This document shows positions 46,239 through 56,107 of a stretch of DNA of 64,000 nt, in pieces. Both the position numbers and the translations under genes were made by a program. A model generated the notes under the pieces. That model did no database searches and had not been told where the DNA came from. It was given only the letters and a program-made list of their open reading frames with translations. This DNA is from Gephyromycinifex aptenodytis (lineage in GTDB: Bacteria; Actinomycetota; Actinomycetes; Actinomycetales; Dermatophilaceae): assembly GCF_012277275.1 (NCBI RefSeq), contig NZ_CP051155.1, forward strand, positions 620,001 to 684,000, given 5' to 3'. Within the stretch, counting starts at the first letter, position 1, and the number at the start of each line of letters is the position of its first letter.

Positions 46239-47662
46239 CGGGGCTCCTCAGCCAGGTGGGCGCCGCCAGGGCGCGGTGCGGTGCTGGAGTACGCCGGTGG
46301 CGCCTCTGCGATGGCCTCGTCCGGGGATTCGCTCGCGGAATGGTCCGCGGCCGTCACGAGCACGCCCTCAGGTTCGCGTGTGGATGACCCCTCGCGGGAG
46401 TGTTCGGCGTCCGGGGCGGGGGTGACCACGATGCTCGCGAGTCGGTGGCGGCGCCCCGCCATCCGGTCGGCCCGCAGTTGCAAGCCCTCGATCACGGCCG
46501 TCGCGCCCAGGATGGGGACCCGGCCCAGGACCTTGGAGAAGAGCCCGCCGATGGTATCGACGTCGTCCTCCTCGATCTCGATGTTGAAAAGATCAGCGAA
46601 GTCATCGACGTGCATGGAGGCCGGAACGCGCAATCCGCCCTCCGGCAGTTCCTCGACCCCGGGAGTCTCGTGGTCGTACTCATCGGCGATTTCACCGACG
46701 ATTTCCTCGATGATGTCCTCGATCGTCACCAACCCGGCGGTGCCGCCGTACTCATCCACGACGATGGCCATGTGGTTCTGGTCGGCCTGCATCTCCCGCA
46801 GCAAGGTGTCGACCGGCTTGCTGTCCGGCACGAAGGGGACGGGCCGCATGATGCGCTCGACGGTGAGACGGGCCGCGTGCGGGTCGTCGTGATTACGTTG
46901 CGCGACATCCTTGAAGTACAGCAACCCCACCGGGTCATCGGCGTCCTCCCCCAGCACCGGCAACCGCGAGAACCCGGTACGCAGGAAAAGCGACATCGCT
47001 TGGCGCAGAGTCTTGTGGCGCTCGATGGCGATCATGTCCGGTCGAGGCACCATCACCTCACGCGTCACGGTGTCGCCCAGCTCGAAGACCGAGTGGATCA
47101 TCTGCCGCTCTTCGGCTTCGATCACCAAGGTGTCGCCGGCCAGGTCCACCAGTTCCCGAAGCTCAGCCTCGGAGGCGAACGGGCCGTCTCGGTATCCCTT
47201 ACCCGGGGTCACCGCGTTGCCGATGAGCACCAGCAGCCGCGCCAGCGGGCCAAGGAAGCGCCGCAGCCACACCACGATGGGGGCCGCGAACAGTCCGATT
47301 GCTTCGGCGTGCTGGCGCCCCAAGGTCCGGGGGCTCACCCCGACGATAGTGAACGAGGCCACGACCATGATGCCGATGGCGGCGAAGACAGGCGGCCAAA
47401 CTCCGGACAGCAGGCGTGCCATCGCGACGGTGGCCAGTACGGCCGCGGTGGATTCCGCCACGACCCGCAGGAACGTGGTCACCGAAAGATAGCCGGCGAC
47501 GTCAGCGAGCACCGTCGCCAGCGCTTTACCGCCGCGACGGCCCTGTTCCACGTGCTCCACGGTGGCCGAGCTCGGAATGCGCTGCAGGGCAGCCTCGGTG
47601 GCAGCCAGCAGGAAGGCGATGACGAGGCAGGCGACGAACCCGGCCACCATCTCGATGCTCAT
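46235..47662 (-). CDS. CNNM/CBS-domain membrane protein (HlyC/CorC family)
   Basis: A DUF21 transmembrane domain (about residues 1-140, three to four helices) is followed by two CBS domains (VMVPRPDMIAIER and RIMRPVPFVPDSKP) and a CorC_HlyC transporter-associated domain. Members take part in magnesium or cobalt homeostasis. ATG 47662 is preferred to GTG 47680 because it directly precedes the first helix. A disordered acidic tail of about 55 residues ends the protein. It is coupled to era and corresponds to Rv2366c. Confidence 0.9.
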   Translation of the reverse strand: MSIEMVAGFVACLVIAFLLAATEAALQRIPSSATVEHVEQGRRGGKALATVLADVAGYLSVTTFLRVVAESTAAVLATVAMARLLSGVWPPVFAAIGIMVVASFTIVGVSPRTLGRQHAEAIGLFAAPIVVWLRRFLGPLARLLVLIGNAVTPGKGYRDGPFASEAELRELVDLAGDTLVIEAEERQMIHSVFELGDTVTREVMVPRPDMIAIERHKTLRQAMSLFLRTGFSRLPVLGEDADDPVGLLYFKDVAQRNHDDPHAARLTVERIMRPVPFVPDSKPVDTLLREMQADQNHMAIVVDEYGGTAGLVTIEDIIEEIVGEIADEYDHETPGVEELPEGGLRVPASMHVDDFADLFNIEIEEDDVDTIGGLFSKVLGRVPILGATAVIEGLQLRADRMAGRRHRLASIVVTPAPDAEHSREGSSTREPEGVLVTAADHSASESPDEAIAEAPPAYSSTAPRPGGAHLAEEPR

Positions 47663-47693
47663 GACACCCGTTTCAGCCACGACGCTTGTTCGC

Positions 47694-48161
47694 TCACGAA
47701 GTAGGACGCCCGCGTCCCGCGAGGTAGGTCAGCAGCAAGGTGCGCTGCAACTCGAACATCTCGTGTTCGTCCTGCGGTTCGGCGTGGTCGAAACCCAATA
47801 GGTGCAGGATGCCGTGGGTGGTCAGCAACAACAGCTCATCGGCGGTGGAGTGACCTGCGCTGCCGGCTTGGGCCGCGGCAACCTGCGGGCAGAGCACCAC
47901 ATCACCCAGAACACCTTCAAGACTCTGCTGCCCCTCACGGCCCGGGCGCAGCTCGTCCATCGGAAAACTCATGACGTCGGTAGGGCCGGGCAGGTCCATC
48001 CAATGCCGATGCAGCACCTCCATGGCAGCCTCGTCGACGAGCTTGATGCACAGCTCGGCGCGGGGGTGGACCCGCATCTGGTCCATCACATAGCGGGCAC
48101 AGTCAACGAGTTCACGAGCATCGACCTCGACACCGGACTCGTTGAGGACCTCGATACTCAT
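47694..48161 (-). CDS. ybeY: Endoribonuclease YbeY
   Basis: This metal-dependent endoribonuclease acts in rRNA maturation and ribosome quality control. The 155-residue protein has the conserved zinc motif [16 protein letters not shown] with three His ligands. Its start overlaps the phoH stop by 4 bp (ATGA). Order phoH-ybeY-CBS-era is standard for actinobacteria. Confidence 0.95.
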   Translation of the reverse strand: MSIEVLNESGVEVDARELVDCARYVMDQMRVHPRAELCIKLVDEAAMEVLHRHWMDLPGPTDVMSFPMDELRPGREGQQSLEGVLGDVVLCPQVAAAQAGSAGHSTADELLLLTTHGILHLLGFDHAEPQDEHEMFELQRTLLLTYLAGRGRPTS

Positions 48162-49243
48162 GCGTTCTCCTGGTTCTTGCTCGCCCTTCGCGGCGGGCGG
48201 CTGCTGCGGGGCGCCAGCGCTGGGTCGGCGCCCTCGGCGCGGAGCCGGTCAGCGTCCCAGCGGCCGTAGGCGTCCACGATCGCGCCGACGAGCTGGTGGC
48301 GCACGACGTCGTCCGAGGTCAGGTACGAGAAATGGACATCATCCACGCCGGTGAGGATCTGCTGGACGACGCGCAACCCGGACTGGGTGCCACCGGGCAG
48401 GTCCACCTGGGTCACATCCCCGGTGACCACGATGGTGCTGCCGAACCCGAGCCTGGTCAGGAACATCTTCATCTGCTCGGGTGAGGTGTTCTGCGCCTCG
48501 TCCAGGATGATGAACGCGTCGTTCAGGGTGCGCCCTCGCATGTAGGCCAGCGGCGCCACCTCCACGGTCCCGGCGGCCATCAGGCGAGGAATGGAGTCGG
48601 GATCGACCATGTCGTGCAACGCGTCGTACAACGGGCGCAGGTACGGGTCGATTTTGTCGTTCAAGCTGCCGGGCAGGAAGCCCAGTCGCTCCCCCGCCTC
48701 CACGGCCGGGCGGGTCAGGATGATCCGGTTCACGCGCTTGGCCTGCAGCGCAGCTACAGCCTTGGCCATCGCCAGATAAGTCTTGCCGGTTCCCGCCGGC
48801 CCGATACCGAACACGATGGTGTTCTCGTCGATCGCGTCGACGTAGCGCTTCTGTCCCAATGTTTTGGGCCGGATGGAGCGACCGCGGCTGGAAACGATGT
48901 TCGTGGTGAGCACGTCTGCGGGCCGCTCACGAGTGCGCTCCTGCAACATCCGAATGGAGCGCTCGACAGCATCCCGGTTGAGCGGTTGACCTGCAGCGGT
49001 GATGACGAGCAGTTCGTCGATGAGTCGTTCCAGCAGGTCAGCCTCGGCGGGAGGGCCGCTGATATGAATCTCGTTGCCCCGCACATGCAAGTCGAGGTTG
49101 GGCAGCGCGCGCTCGATGGTGCTCAGCAGCTGATCGTGGGGGCCGAGCAACGCCACCATGGGCGTACGCGGCGGGATGACGATGGTCCGCCCGTCAGCGC
49201 TGGATTCGGCTGTGGGCTCGACGAAGGATGAATGGTCGCTCAT
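48158..49243 (-). CDS. phoH: PhoH-family ATPase
   Basis: This 361-residue protein has an N-terminal KH-like region and a PhoH P-loop domain with [16 protein letters not shown] and the Walker [16 protein letters not shown]. Family members are RNA-linked ATPases or helicases, and the coupling to ybeY supports a role in RNA processing. The C-terminal tail is basic. It starts at ATG 49243. Confidence 0.93.
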   Translation of the reverse strand: MSDHSSFVEPTAESSADGRTIVIPPRTPMVALLGPHDQLLSTIERALPNLDLHVRGNEIHISGPPAEADLLERLIDELLVITAAGQPLNRDAVERSIRMLQERTRERPADVLTTNIVSSRGRSIRPKTLGQKRYVDAIDENTIVFGIGPAGTGKTYLAMAKAVAALQAKRVNRIILTRPAVEAGERLGFLPGSLNDKIDPYLRPLYDALHDMVDPDSIPRLMAAGTVEVAPLAYMRGRTLNDAFIILDEAQNTSPEQMKMFLTRLGFGSTIVVTGDVTQVDLPGGTQSGLRVVQQILTGVDDVHFSYLTSDDVVRHQLVGAIVDAYGRWDADRLRAEGADPALAPRSSRPPRRASKNQENA

Positions 49244-49326
49244 ATCTCGATCCAGTCTACGGGCAGGCGCGCGTGGTGCTCACCAGGCGCAGCCTGGACA
49301 GGGGGCTTCGGTTGCGGCGGCGATGC

Positions 49327-50058
49327 TCAGCGCCACCGTGTTGCGGCGGCGATCACGGCCAAGGCGGCGGGGCCGGCCGTTCCCGAGCGCAGCACGTTCG
49401 CCCCCAACCGCACGGCTACCGCGCCGGCCTGTTCGAAGAGCGCACGTTCAGCAGGGCTGATTCCGCCCTCTGGCCCCACGACGACCAAGATCTGTCCGAC
49501 CGGCAGTTCCCGGCCGGCCAACGGCTGGTCGGCGTCCTCATGCAAGATCAACGCCAGGTCCGCCGTGCGGATCCGCGCGCCCACCTCGGCGCTGTTCAGC
49601 GGGCCGTCGACCCGGGGAATCGTTGCCCGCCGGGCCTGTTTGGCGGCGGAGTCCACGACGGCCTCCCACTTGGCCCGAGCCCTGGCTGTTCGCTCGGCAC
49701 GCCAACGCACGATGGAACGCTCCGCCTGCCAGGCCCACACCTCATCGACCCCGAGTTCGGTCGCGGCCTCGATCGCCTGCTCGTCGCGTCCGCCTTTGGC
49801 CAGGGCCTGCACCAGGATCAGAGAGCGCTCATCGTCCGGGACCGCCTCGAGCTCGAGGATGCGCACCTGCAGAACGCCAGGCTGGACGGTGAGCACTTCT
49901 GCGAGCGCACGCTGACCTGAACCGTCGGCCAGGAGGATCTTCTCCCCCGGTGCAGTGCGCTTCACGGTGGCGGCGTGGTGGCCTTCTGCGCCGTCCAGCA
50001 CCAGCTCCGATCCAACCTGCGCACCGTGGAGCGGGCAGCGGTAAAGCGCCGCAGTCAT
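49327..50058 (-). CDS. rsmE: 16S rRNA (uracil-1498-N3)-methyltransferase
   Basis: RsmE methylates U1498 of 16S rRNA at the decoding site. The 243-residue SPOUT-fold protein has VVGPEGGISPAERALF and the knot residues LRSGTAGPAALAV at the C-terminus. It starts 4 nt after the dnaJ stop with no separate ribosome site, so translation is probably coupled. Confidence 0.94.
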   Translation of the reverse strand: MTAALYRCPLHGAQVGSELVLDGAEGHHAATVKRTAPGEKILLADGSGQRALAEVLTVQPGVLQVRILELEAVPDDERSLILVQALAKGGRDEQAIEAATELGVDEVWAWQAERSIVRWRAERTARARAKWEAVVDSAAKQARRATIPRVDGPLNSAEVGARIRTADLALILHEDADQPLAGRELPVGQILVVVGPEGGISPAERALFEQAGAVAVRLGANVLRSGTAGPAALAVIAAATRWR

Positions 50059-50062
50059 GGTG

Positions 50063-51187
50063 TTACTTGCCGAGGAAGGCGTCGCGAAGCCGGCCCAGCA
50101 GGCCCCCGCCCTCCATGTGCGTTACTCGCCCCGCGGGGCTCTCCTCCCCGCGCAACTGCGCGAGTTTGCGGATGAGTTCTTCCTGCTCACTCGACAGGCG
50201 GGTCGGGGTGAGCACCTTCAGGGTGGCGAGTAGATCCCCACGCCCGTTGCCGCGCAGGTGGGTCACGCCCAAGCCCTTCAGGGTGGTCACCTCGCCGGAC
50301 TGAGCACCGGCGCGCACCTCGAGCTCGGCCGGGCCGTCGAAGGTCTCGAAGTTCAGGACGGTACCCAGGACGGCTGCTGTCATCGGCACCTCGACCACGC
50401 AGTGCAGGTCGTCGCCGCGGCGTTGGAACTTGTCGTGCGGCGTCACAGCGATCTCGACGTACAGATCACCGGCCGGCCCGCCGCCGGGACCGATCTCACC
50501 CTCCCCGGCAAGCTGGATCCTGGTGCCGGTGTCGACGCCAGCGGGCACGTTCAAACTCAGCGGGCGCCGGGTGCGTACCCGGCCGTGGCCGGAGCATTCG
50601 AAACAGGGGCTGGTGATGACGGTGCCGAAGCCCTGGCAGGCGCTGCAGGGACGCGAGGTCATGACCTGACCCAGGAAGCTGCGCTGTACCTGCTGGACTT
50701 CACCGCGCCCATTGCAGACATCACATTGGCGTGTGCCGGTGCCCGGTTGGCAACCCTCACCGTGACAGGTGGAACAGACCACAGCCGTGTCCAGCGTGAC
50801 CTCTTTTTCGCCGCCGAAGACCGCCGTGGGCAGGTCGATGTCGAGGCGGATCAAGGCGTCCTGGCCTCGCTGCACCCGCGAACGGGGGCCGCGCGCGCCA
50901 GCTCCGGCGCCGCCGAAGAACGCGTCCATGATGTCGCTGAAGGAGAAGCCCTGACCGAAGCCGCCGCTCGCGCCACCGTAGGGGTCGGCACCCATGTCGT
51001 AATTACGTTTCTTCTCCGGGTCGGAGAGCACGTCATAGGCCTGAGAGACCTTCTTGAACTCGGCCTCGGCCTCCGGACCGGGGTTGACGTCCGGGTGCAG
51101 TTTGCGCGCCAGGCGCCGGTAGGCGCGTTTGATCTCTTCCGAGCTGGCGTCGCGGTTCACACCGAGGTCGGCGTAATAGTCGTTCAC
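50063..51187 (-). CDS. dnaJ: Chaperone DnaJ
   Basis: This Hsp40 co-chaperone stimulates DnaK. The 374-residue protein has the J domain ([17 protein letters not shown], with the HPD motif in KLHPDVN), a Gly/Phe-rich linker and four zinc-binding repeats ([32 protein letters not shown]). The start is GTG 51187 with AAGGA upstream. It lies in the hrcA-dnaJ-rsmE order seen in mycobacteria (dnaJ2). Confidence 0.96.
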   Translation of the reverse strand: MNDYYADLGVNRDASSEEIKRAYRRLARKLHPDVNPGPEAEAEFKKVSQAYDVLSDPEKKRNYDMGADPYGGASGGFGQGFSFSDIMDAFFGGAGAGARGPRSRVQRGQDALIRLDIDLPTAVFGGEKEVTLDTAVVCSTCHGEGCQPGTGTRQCDVCNGRGEVQQVQRSFLGQVMTSRPCSACQGFGTVITSPCFECSGHGRVRTRRPLSLNVPAGVDTGTRIQLAGEGEIGPGGGPAGDLYVEIAVTPHDKFQRRGDDLHCVVEVPMTAAVLGTVLNFETFDGPAELEVRAGAQSGEVTTLKGLGVTHLRGNGRGDLLATLKVLTPTRLSSEQEELIRKLAQLRGEESPAGRVTHMEGGGLLGRLRDAFLGK

Positions 51188-51259
51188 ACGTGATCCTTAT
51201 GAGGTCTGCGGTTGTGTCGTGCACAGGGGTAGGCCGTCGCGCTGTAGGCGATCTCAACG

Positions 51260-52297
51260 TCAGCCGGAGAGCATCCCGGAGACATACCGGGCGACGGCAC
51301 GAACCGCCGCGATGGTGCTCGCGTAATCCATGCGGGTCGGCCCGAGCACACCCAATCCCGCGAGGACATCCGCCCCAGCACCGTACCCGGCACTGACCAC
51401 GGAGGTCTCGGCGAGACCAGCGTGCGGGTTTTCGCGGCCGATTCGCACCGCGACCCGGCTCCCACCGGATTCCTGCGCCAGGGTATTGAACAATCGCAGC
51501 AGCACAACATGTTCCTCGAGGGCTTCCAGCACCGGGCCGATGGATAGCGGGAAGTCCGGTCCGAGGCGTGCCAAGTTAGAGGTGCCGGCCAGGACGAGTC
51601 GTTCTTCGCGTTCTTCGACCAGCGCGTCGGCTAGCGCCTGCACCACCACTTGGGCCAGGTCACGGCTGTCTTCGGGCAGTTCCTCGGGCAGTAGCTCCAA
51701 CCGGGCAGCGGCCTCCACCAGGGTGCGCCCGGACGCCTCGCCGTTGAGCCGGGTCCGCAGCCCAGCCAGGATCTCCTCCCCTGCCGGGGACAACAAGTCG
51801 ATGTGGCTGAGCACGACCCGCTGTTCCACCCGGCCGGTGGTCAGGATGAGCACGACCATGAGGCGGTCCGCGGCGACCGGGACGAGTTCGATGTGTTGCA
51901 CCGAAGAGCGCGTCAACGATGGGTACTGCATCACGGCGACCTGTTGGGTCAGTGAGGACAGCAACCGCACCGTGCGCTCCACGACGTCATCCAGATCCAC
52001 CGCGCCTTCCAGGAAGCGCCCGATGGCGGCTCGTTGGGCAGCGCTCAGCGGCCGGATCTCGGAGAGCTGATCCACGAATACCCGGTACCCGGCATCGGTG
52101 GGCACCCGCCCGGCACTGGTGTGGGGCGCGGTGATGAGGCCCTCTTCTTCGAGGGCGGCCATGTCGTTGCGGATCGTGGCGGCCGACACGCCCAGGGCGT
52201 GCCGCTCCAGGAGCGCCTTCGACGCGACTGGCTCCGAGGTACGCACGTAGTCCTGAACGATGGCTCGGAGGACGACCAGACGGCGGTCTTGCGTCAC
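51260..52297 (-). CDS. hrcA: Heat-inducible repressor HrcA
   Basis: HrcA represses chaperone genes by binding CIRCE elements. The 345-residue protein has an N-terminal winged helix ([19 protein letters not shown] followed by [19 protein letters not shown]) and the GAF-like inserted dimerisation region. GTG 52297 has AGGAGGGAG directly upstream; the longer frame to 52369 is not supported. A degenerate CIRCE sits 53 nt upstream, so autoregulation of hrcA-dnaJ is likely. Confidence 0.94.
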   Translation of the reverse strand: MTQDRRLVVLRAIVQDYVRTSEPVASKALLERHALGVSAATIRNDMAALEEEGLITAPHTSAGRVPTDAGYRVFVDQLSEIRPLSAAQRAAIGRFLEGAVDLDDVVERTVRLLSSLTQQVAVMQYPSLTRSSVQHIELVPVAADRLMVVLILTTGRVEQRVVLSHIDLLSPAGEEILAGLRTRLNGEASGRTLVEAAARLELLPEELPEDSRDLAQVVVQALADALVEEREERLVLAGTSNLARLGPDFPLSIGPVLEALEEHVVLLRLFNTLAQESGGSRVAVRIGRENPHAGLAETSVVSAGYGAGADVLAGLGVLGPTRMDYASTIAAVRAVARYVSGMLSG

Positions 52298-52349
52298 GGT
52301 TGCTCCCTCCTGATGCTGGTGGCCACGGGACCGGCGCGACGCGCCGGAG

Positions 52350-52376
52350 TTGGCACTCGTGGGGGTCAACTGCCAA
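52350..52376. promoter_or_regulatory. Degenerate CIRCE between hrcA and the DUF3097 gene
   Basis: TTGGCACTC-N9-AACTGCCAA has the 9-9-9 layout of CIRCE. The left arm fits the consensus and the right arm has two mismatches to GAGTGCCAA. It lies 53 nt upstream of the hrcA GTG and just upstream of the -10 for the divergent gene. Confidence 0.55.
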
Positions 52377-52379
52377 GTC

Positions 52380-52385
52380 TACGAT
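52380..52385 (+). promoter_or_regulatory. -10 hexamer of leaderless DUF3097 gene
   Basis: TACGAT ends 6 nt before GTG 52392, with no Shine-Dalgarno. The CIRCE-like repeat would overlap its -35 zone. Confidence 0.45.
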
Positions 52386-52391
52386 GCTTCG

Positions 52392-53288
52392 GTGAATGCT
52401 TCGCCGAACGACCGCTACGGCCCGGATGTCCTCTCCACCGATTGGCGTGCCCCCAAGGGCGGGCGCGCGACCCCGGTGGTCGCTGAGCGGGGGCTCGTCG
52501 TCGAGGACGCGACCACCGGTTGGTGTGGCGCCGTCATTGCAGTGGAGAAGGCTGGCGGTATGCAGGTGGTGCATCTGGAGGACCGTCGGGGACGGGTCAA
52601 AGGGTTCCCCCTCGGGCCGGGCTTCCTCTACGAGGGGCGGCCGGCCATTCTCACTGCCCCGACCCCAGCCTCGACCTCGGCCGCGCTGGCGGCAGCACGA
52701 ACGGCCGATCAACGCACCGCCAGCGGCTCCCGAGCGGTGGCCGGTCACACCGCCCGGGTCGCTCTCGGCTCTCGTATCTTCGTCGAGGGACGCCACGATG
52801 CGGAGCTAGTGGAGAAAGTGTGGGGCGACGACCTGCGCGTAGAGGGTGTGGTGGTGGAGATGCTCGACGGAGTCGATGACCTCAGCGCCGTCATCCGTGA
52901 TTTCGCCCCGACCTCCCAGCGCCGGCTCGGGGTGCTCGTGGACCACCTCGTGCCCGGCACGAAGGAGAGCCGTATCGTCCAGGAAGCCCGGGCGCTGAAG
53001 CCCTGGCGCGACTACGTCTGCATCGTGGGCCACCCCTACGTCGACGTCTGGCAGTCGGTGCGCCCTGCCCGGCTCGGTTTGACCCAGTGGCCGACGATCC
53101 CGCGCGGCACGTCGTGGAAGCACGGCATCCTGGAGCATCTGGGTTGGCCGCATGAAACCCAGACCGACGTGGCCATCGGCTGGAAGCGCATCCTGGGTTC
53201 GGTGCGTTCCTACGCCGACCTCGAGCCTGAGCTCCTGGGCCGGGTGGAGGAACTCATCGACTTCGTGACCGTCGGCAGGTCGGGCTGA
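52392..53288 (+). CDS. DUF3097 family protein
   Basis: This conserved actinobacterial protein of 298 residues has no assigned activity. The family-like N-terminus NDRYGPDVLSTDWRAPKG is followed by a two-part body. The C-terminal half has a Toprim-like pattern (SRIFVEGRHDAELVEKVWG, then GVLVDHLVPGTKE) suggestive of a metal-binding acidic fold; that is an inference from pattern. GTG 52392 is selected from the -10 spacing; a TTG at 52350 overlaps the CIRCE and is unlikely. The gene is divergent from hrcA. Confidence 0.8.
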   Translation: MNASPNDRYGPDVLSTDWRAPKGGRATPVVAERGLVVEDATTGWCGAVIAVEKAGGMQVVHLEDRRGRVKGFPLGPGFLYEGRPAILTAPTPASTSAALAAARTADQRTASGSRAVAGHTARVALGSRIFVEGRHDAELVEKVWGDDLRVEGVVVEMLDGVDDLSAVIRDFAPTSQRRLGVLVDHLVPGTKESRIVQEARALKPWRDYVCIVGHPYVDVWQSVRPARLGLTQWPTIPRGTSWKHGILEHLGWPHETQTDVAIGWKRILGSVRSYADLEPELLGRVEELIDFVTVGRSG

Positions 53289-53616
53289 GCATCAATGAAC
53301 CGGCGCTCTCCCGCACCGGGCTGATGTGGCCGGGAACACTCGCGTGCCGCACCCATTCTCTGATTGATTTTCGCCCCGGCCCGAGCCGCCGATCTGGCCG
53401 CAACTGCCCAGTGGCGCCGCAAATTTGGTCTGACCAAGCAGTTGCGGCCGCCAGCGGCAGCGTCCAGCAGCCGGTCTGTGTACATGGACAGGCGTTCTGA
53501 CGGGCCCCTAAACTCCCCCCGGCGCGGTACTCGGGGTCCGTGCCACGACCGGCACGCCGCCACGCGCTCCTTACGCGGCAGCCGAGGGTCGTTTTTCGTC
53601 TGCGTTGGGAGTTTTC
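53289..53616. other. Intergenic region with nested inverted repeats, no gene seen
   Basis: A 12-bp inverted repeat GGCCGCAACTGC/GCAGTTGCGGCC (53396-53407 with 53438-53449) encloses 30 nt, including a perfect TTGGTC-T-GACCAA palindrome. It could be a terminator for the DUF3097 gene or a regulatory structure. GGGAG at 53607-53611 is the ribosome site of the next gene. Confidence 0.55.
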
Positions 53617-54780
53617 GTGTCCTCTGGTTCTAGCGTCAGAGGAAAACCCTCATTGCAGCAACGTCTGCCGTGGATTGATGCCGCCCGCGGCTTGTGCGTC
53701 ATCGCCGTCGTGTTGCTGCATGTGGGGATTTTTCACTCCTTCGAACTCTCGCTAGCTCCGCGTGAGCACCCGGCCTTCCACGACTGGGTGCTCCTGAACG
53801 AGGCAGTTCTCGCCAAGCTGCGCATGCCGCTACTGCTGTTGCTCTCCGGGTGGCTGGCACGCACCAAAATCCAACAGGGAATTGGTTACGCCCGCACCCG
53901 GCTGACGCTGCTGAGCAACCTGCACATCTTCGTGGTGTGGAGTTGTGTCTATTTCGCCTGCGGCATCCTGGTCCCCTTCGGCCAGCCGGATGCGCGCACG
54001 GCACCGACGCTGCTGCGCAGCCTGGTCAATCCCGCGTTCGGGCCGCTGTGGTTCGTGTACGTGCTGGTAGTGGCGATGTTCCTGTTAGCCATCACCCGCC
54101 GACTACCGGCCTGGTCGGTGTTGCTCGGGTTCTTCGTCCTGGGCTGGGGGGTTCTGCTGGCCACCGGTGACGTTGCCGGGCTGCCAAGGGCGGTGTTCTT
54201 CGCCGTCGGCGCCCGCTACGGGCCGCAGTTGCTGACAGCCACCCGTTCCTGGAAGACGATTGCGATTGCGGCCGCCGGTTACATCCTCTTCTTCCCCATA
54301 GCCGAGCGTCTGCCGGAGCGGTCGGCCTACCCATTCGGGGTGGCCGCCGGGCTATGCGCGGCGATCGTCTTCCTCGCGCTGATGCAAGCCTTCGGGAAAA
54401 TGGCGCTGGCCCGCCCTGCGGCGTGGGTCGGCCGTCGCACTCTGGGCGTCTATGTGCTGCATTGGCCGCTGGTGATGGGGCTGGCGTTCCTGGGCCGGAC
54501 GCAGCGCGCGCTGTTTCAACCGTGGCTACAGACCCCGGCCTCGGCCATCGCCTACGACATCACCATCAGCTTGGCCATCGTGGCGCTGTGTGTCGGCTTG
54601 GAGTCGCTCTTGCGCCGGGTCGGGCTAGGCATCCTGTTCGACCCTCCGAGGGCGGCCAAACGGCTCGCCACGGCCGGCGCCCGGACAGGAACAGAGGGCG
54701 ATTCTCGACCTCAGGCAGAGGTTCCGAATACCGAGTCGTATGCCTCCATGACCACGTCATCCGCGAACCGCGTCAAGTAA
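53617..54780 (+). CDS. Acyltransferase-3 family integral membrane protein
   Basis: This 387-residue polytopic protein has about ten transmembrane helices and the family start RLPWIDAARGLCVIAVVLLHVG with the conserved His of the OafA/OpgC-type acyltransferase family. It probably O-acylates an envelope glycan. GTG 53617 has GGGAG 5 nt upstream. The last 70 bp overlap the convergent glycosyltransferase gene. Its neighbour hints at surface polysaccharide modification. Confidence 0.82.
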   Translation: MSSGSSVRGKPSLQQRLPWIDAARGLCVIAVVLLHVGIFHSFELSLAPREHPAFHDWVLLNEAVLAKLRMPLLLLLSGWLARTKIQQGIGYARTRLTLLSNLHIFVVWSCVYFACGILVPFGQPDARTAPTLLRSLVNPAFGPLWFVYVLVVAMFLLAITRRLPAWSVLLGFFVLGWGVLLATGDVAGLPRAVFFAVGARYGPQLLTATRSWKTIAIAAAGYILFFPIAERLPERSAYPFGVAAGLCAAIVFLALMQAFGKMALARPAAWVGRRTLGVYVLHWPLVMGLAFLGRTQRALFQPWLQTPASAIAYDITISLAIVALCVGLESLLRRVGLGILFDPPRAAKRLATAGARTGTEGDSRPQAEVPNTESYASMTTSSANRVK

Positions 54781-55988
54781 AGTTCGCGGGCGCCTGCGGC
54801 GTGCTTCTCGCGCTGGACAGGATCGGCCAGTTCGGCCAGTGCCCTGCCTGCCGCTGCGGCGTCATTGACGATGATCAGACCCGGTTCGCTGCTGGTTGCG
54901 ATGCCTTCAACCCCGTAGGGGGTAGCCACGATCGGCACCCCGCGCGCCAAGGCGTCCAAGCTCTTGATCTTCACCCCTGAGCCGAAGCGCAGCGGGTTGA
55001 CCAAAGCGGCCCGCGTCATCACGGCCTCATCGAGGTCATCGACATAACCGTGGATGACGACGTGGTCCCCATATGGCGCGGCGGCGGCAAGCATCGACTC
55101 GGGAGCGTCTCGGCCGACGACGTGCAGGCGCGCGTCCGGGCGGGCCTGGAGCAGCGCCGGCATCCCCTCCTGCAGGAACCAGACGAGCCCGTCGTGGTTG
55201 TGCGGCATCGCCAACAGGCCGACGAAGACATACTCGGGCCGACCGTCCCAGGTGTACTGCGCCACCGGCCGTTGCGGCACCCACGGCGGGATGACCCGAA
55301 CGTCGGCACCGGTGCGAGCACGTAACCCTGCAGCTTCTTCGTCGTTGAGCAACAACGACAGGCTGGAATGGCGGGCGGCGGCGTTCTCGGCGCGCGCGAT
55401 ACGACGCGATTCCAACGCGAGCAGTGCGTTGCGGCTCCATGGTTGCCGGGTCAATCCGCGCAACGGGCGGGGTACGTTCCCGGCGAACTGTCCGAGCGGA
55501 TCGAACGAGCTTGAGGTCCCTCCCTCGCCGATGGTGCGCAGCATCCGCCGGTAGCGCACGCTGAACAGATCGTCCAGATACAGCACCCGACGCCCCCGGG
55601 CCGGGGGCTCACCGACGTGCTGCAGCAGACGGATCGTGTCGATGATCTCAACATCGGCATCGATTTGGGTCAGGATCGTCTGCACCCGTTCCGCGACGCT
55701 GGGTGAGGCCATGAACGTCTCTTGCAAGCTGCGTCGCTTCAGACCGGCTTCCAGCGCGATGGCCTTGAGCTTTTCGGGACCGGTTGCCGTCCCTACCTCG
55801 TGCACCTGCACGCCCTTGAACGGTTCCAGGTCCGTAATGGCCGGGCCCAGGTGGACGTAGTGAACGTTGCTCGCCCCCAACCGTGTGCGCAAGTGGCGCA
55901 GGAACCCCGCAAGGACCACAGCCTTGCCGCTATCGGGCGGATATGGGTTTACGGCGCTGACGATCACGGCACGAGCAGAGTGAGACAT
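54711..55988 (-). CDS. Glycosyltransferase (GT4-like)
   Basis: This 425-residue protein has a GT-B layout. The N-terminal half has VIVSAVNPYPPDSGKAVVLA and the C-terminal nucleotide-sugar domain has YVFVGLLAMPHNHDGLVWF, RLHVVGRDAP and FGSGVKIKSLDALARGVP with the Glu-less GT4/GT1 pattern. It probably acts at the cytoplasmic membrane in polysaccharide assembly; the sugar is unknown. ATG 55988 has AAAGGAA upstream. Confidence 0.84.
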   Translation of the reverse strand: MSHSARAVIVSAVNPYPPDSGKAVVLAGFLRHLRTRLGASNVHYVHLGPAITDLEPFKGVQVHEVGTATGPEKLKAIALEAGLKRRSLQETFMASPSVAERVQTILTQIDADVEIIDTIRLLQHVGEPPARGRRVLYLDDLFSVRYRRMLRTIGEGGTSSSFDPLGQFAGNVPRPLRGLTRQPWSRNALLALESRRIARAENAAARHSSLSLLLNDEEAAGLRARTGADVRVIPPWVPQRPVAQYTWDGRPEYVFVGLLAMPHNHDGLVWFLQEGMPALLQARPDARLHVVGRDAPESMLAAAAPYGDHVVIHGYVDDLDEAVMTRAALVNPLRFGSGVKIKSLDALARGVPIVATPYGVEGIATSSEPGLIIVNDAAAAGRALAELADPVQREKHAAGARELYLTRFADDVVMEAYDSVFGTSA

Positions 55989-56107
55989 CTGTTCCTTTCG
56001 GGTGTGGCAAGTCCGCACTTGCGACGGCTGTCATTTCCCCCCGGATACGCAAGCGAGACGAACCGCAAACCTACCCCAGGGGTCATCTGCGGAACTGACT
56101 TATCCCC

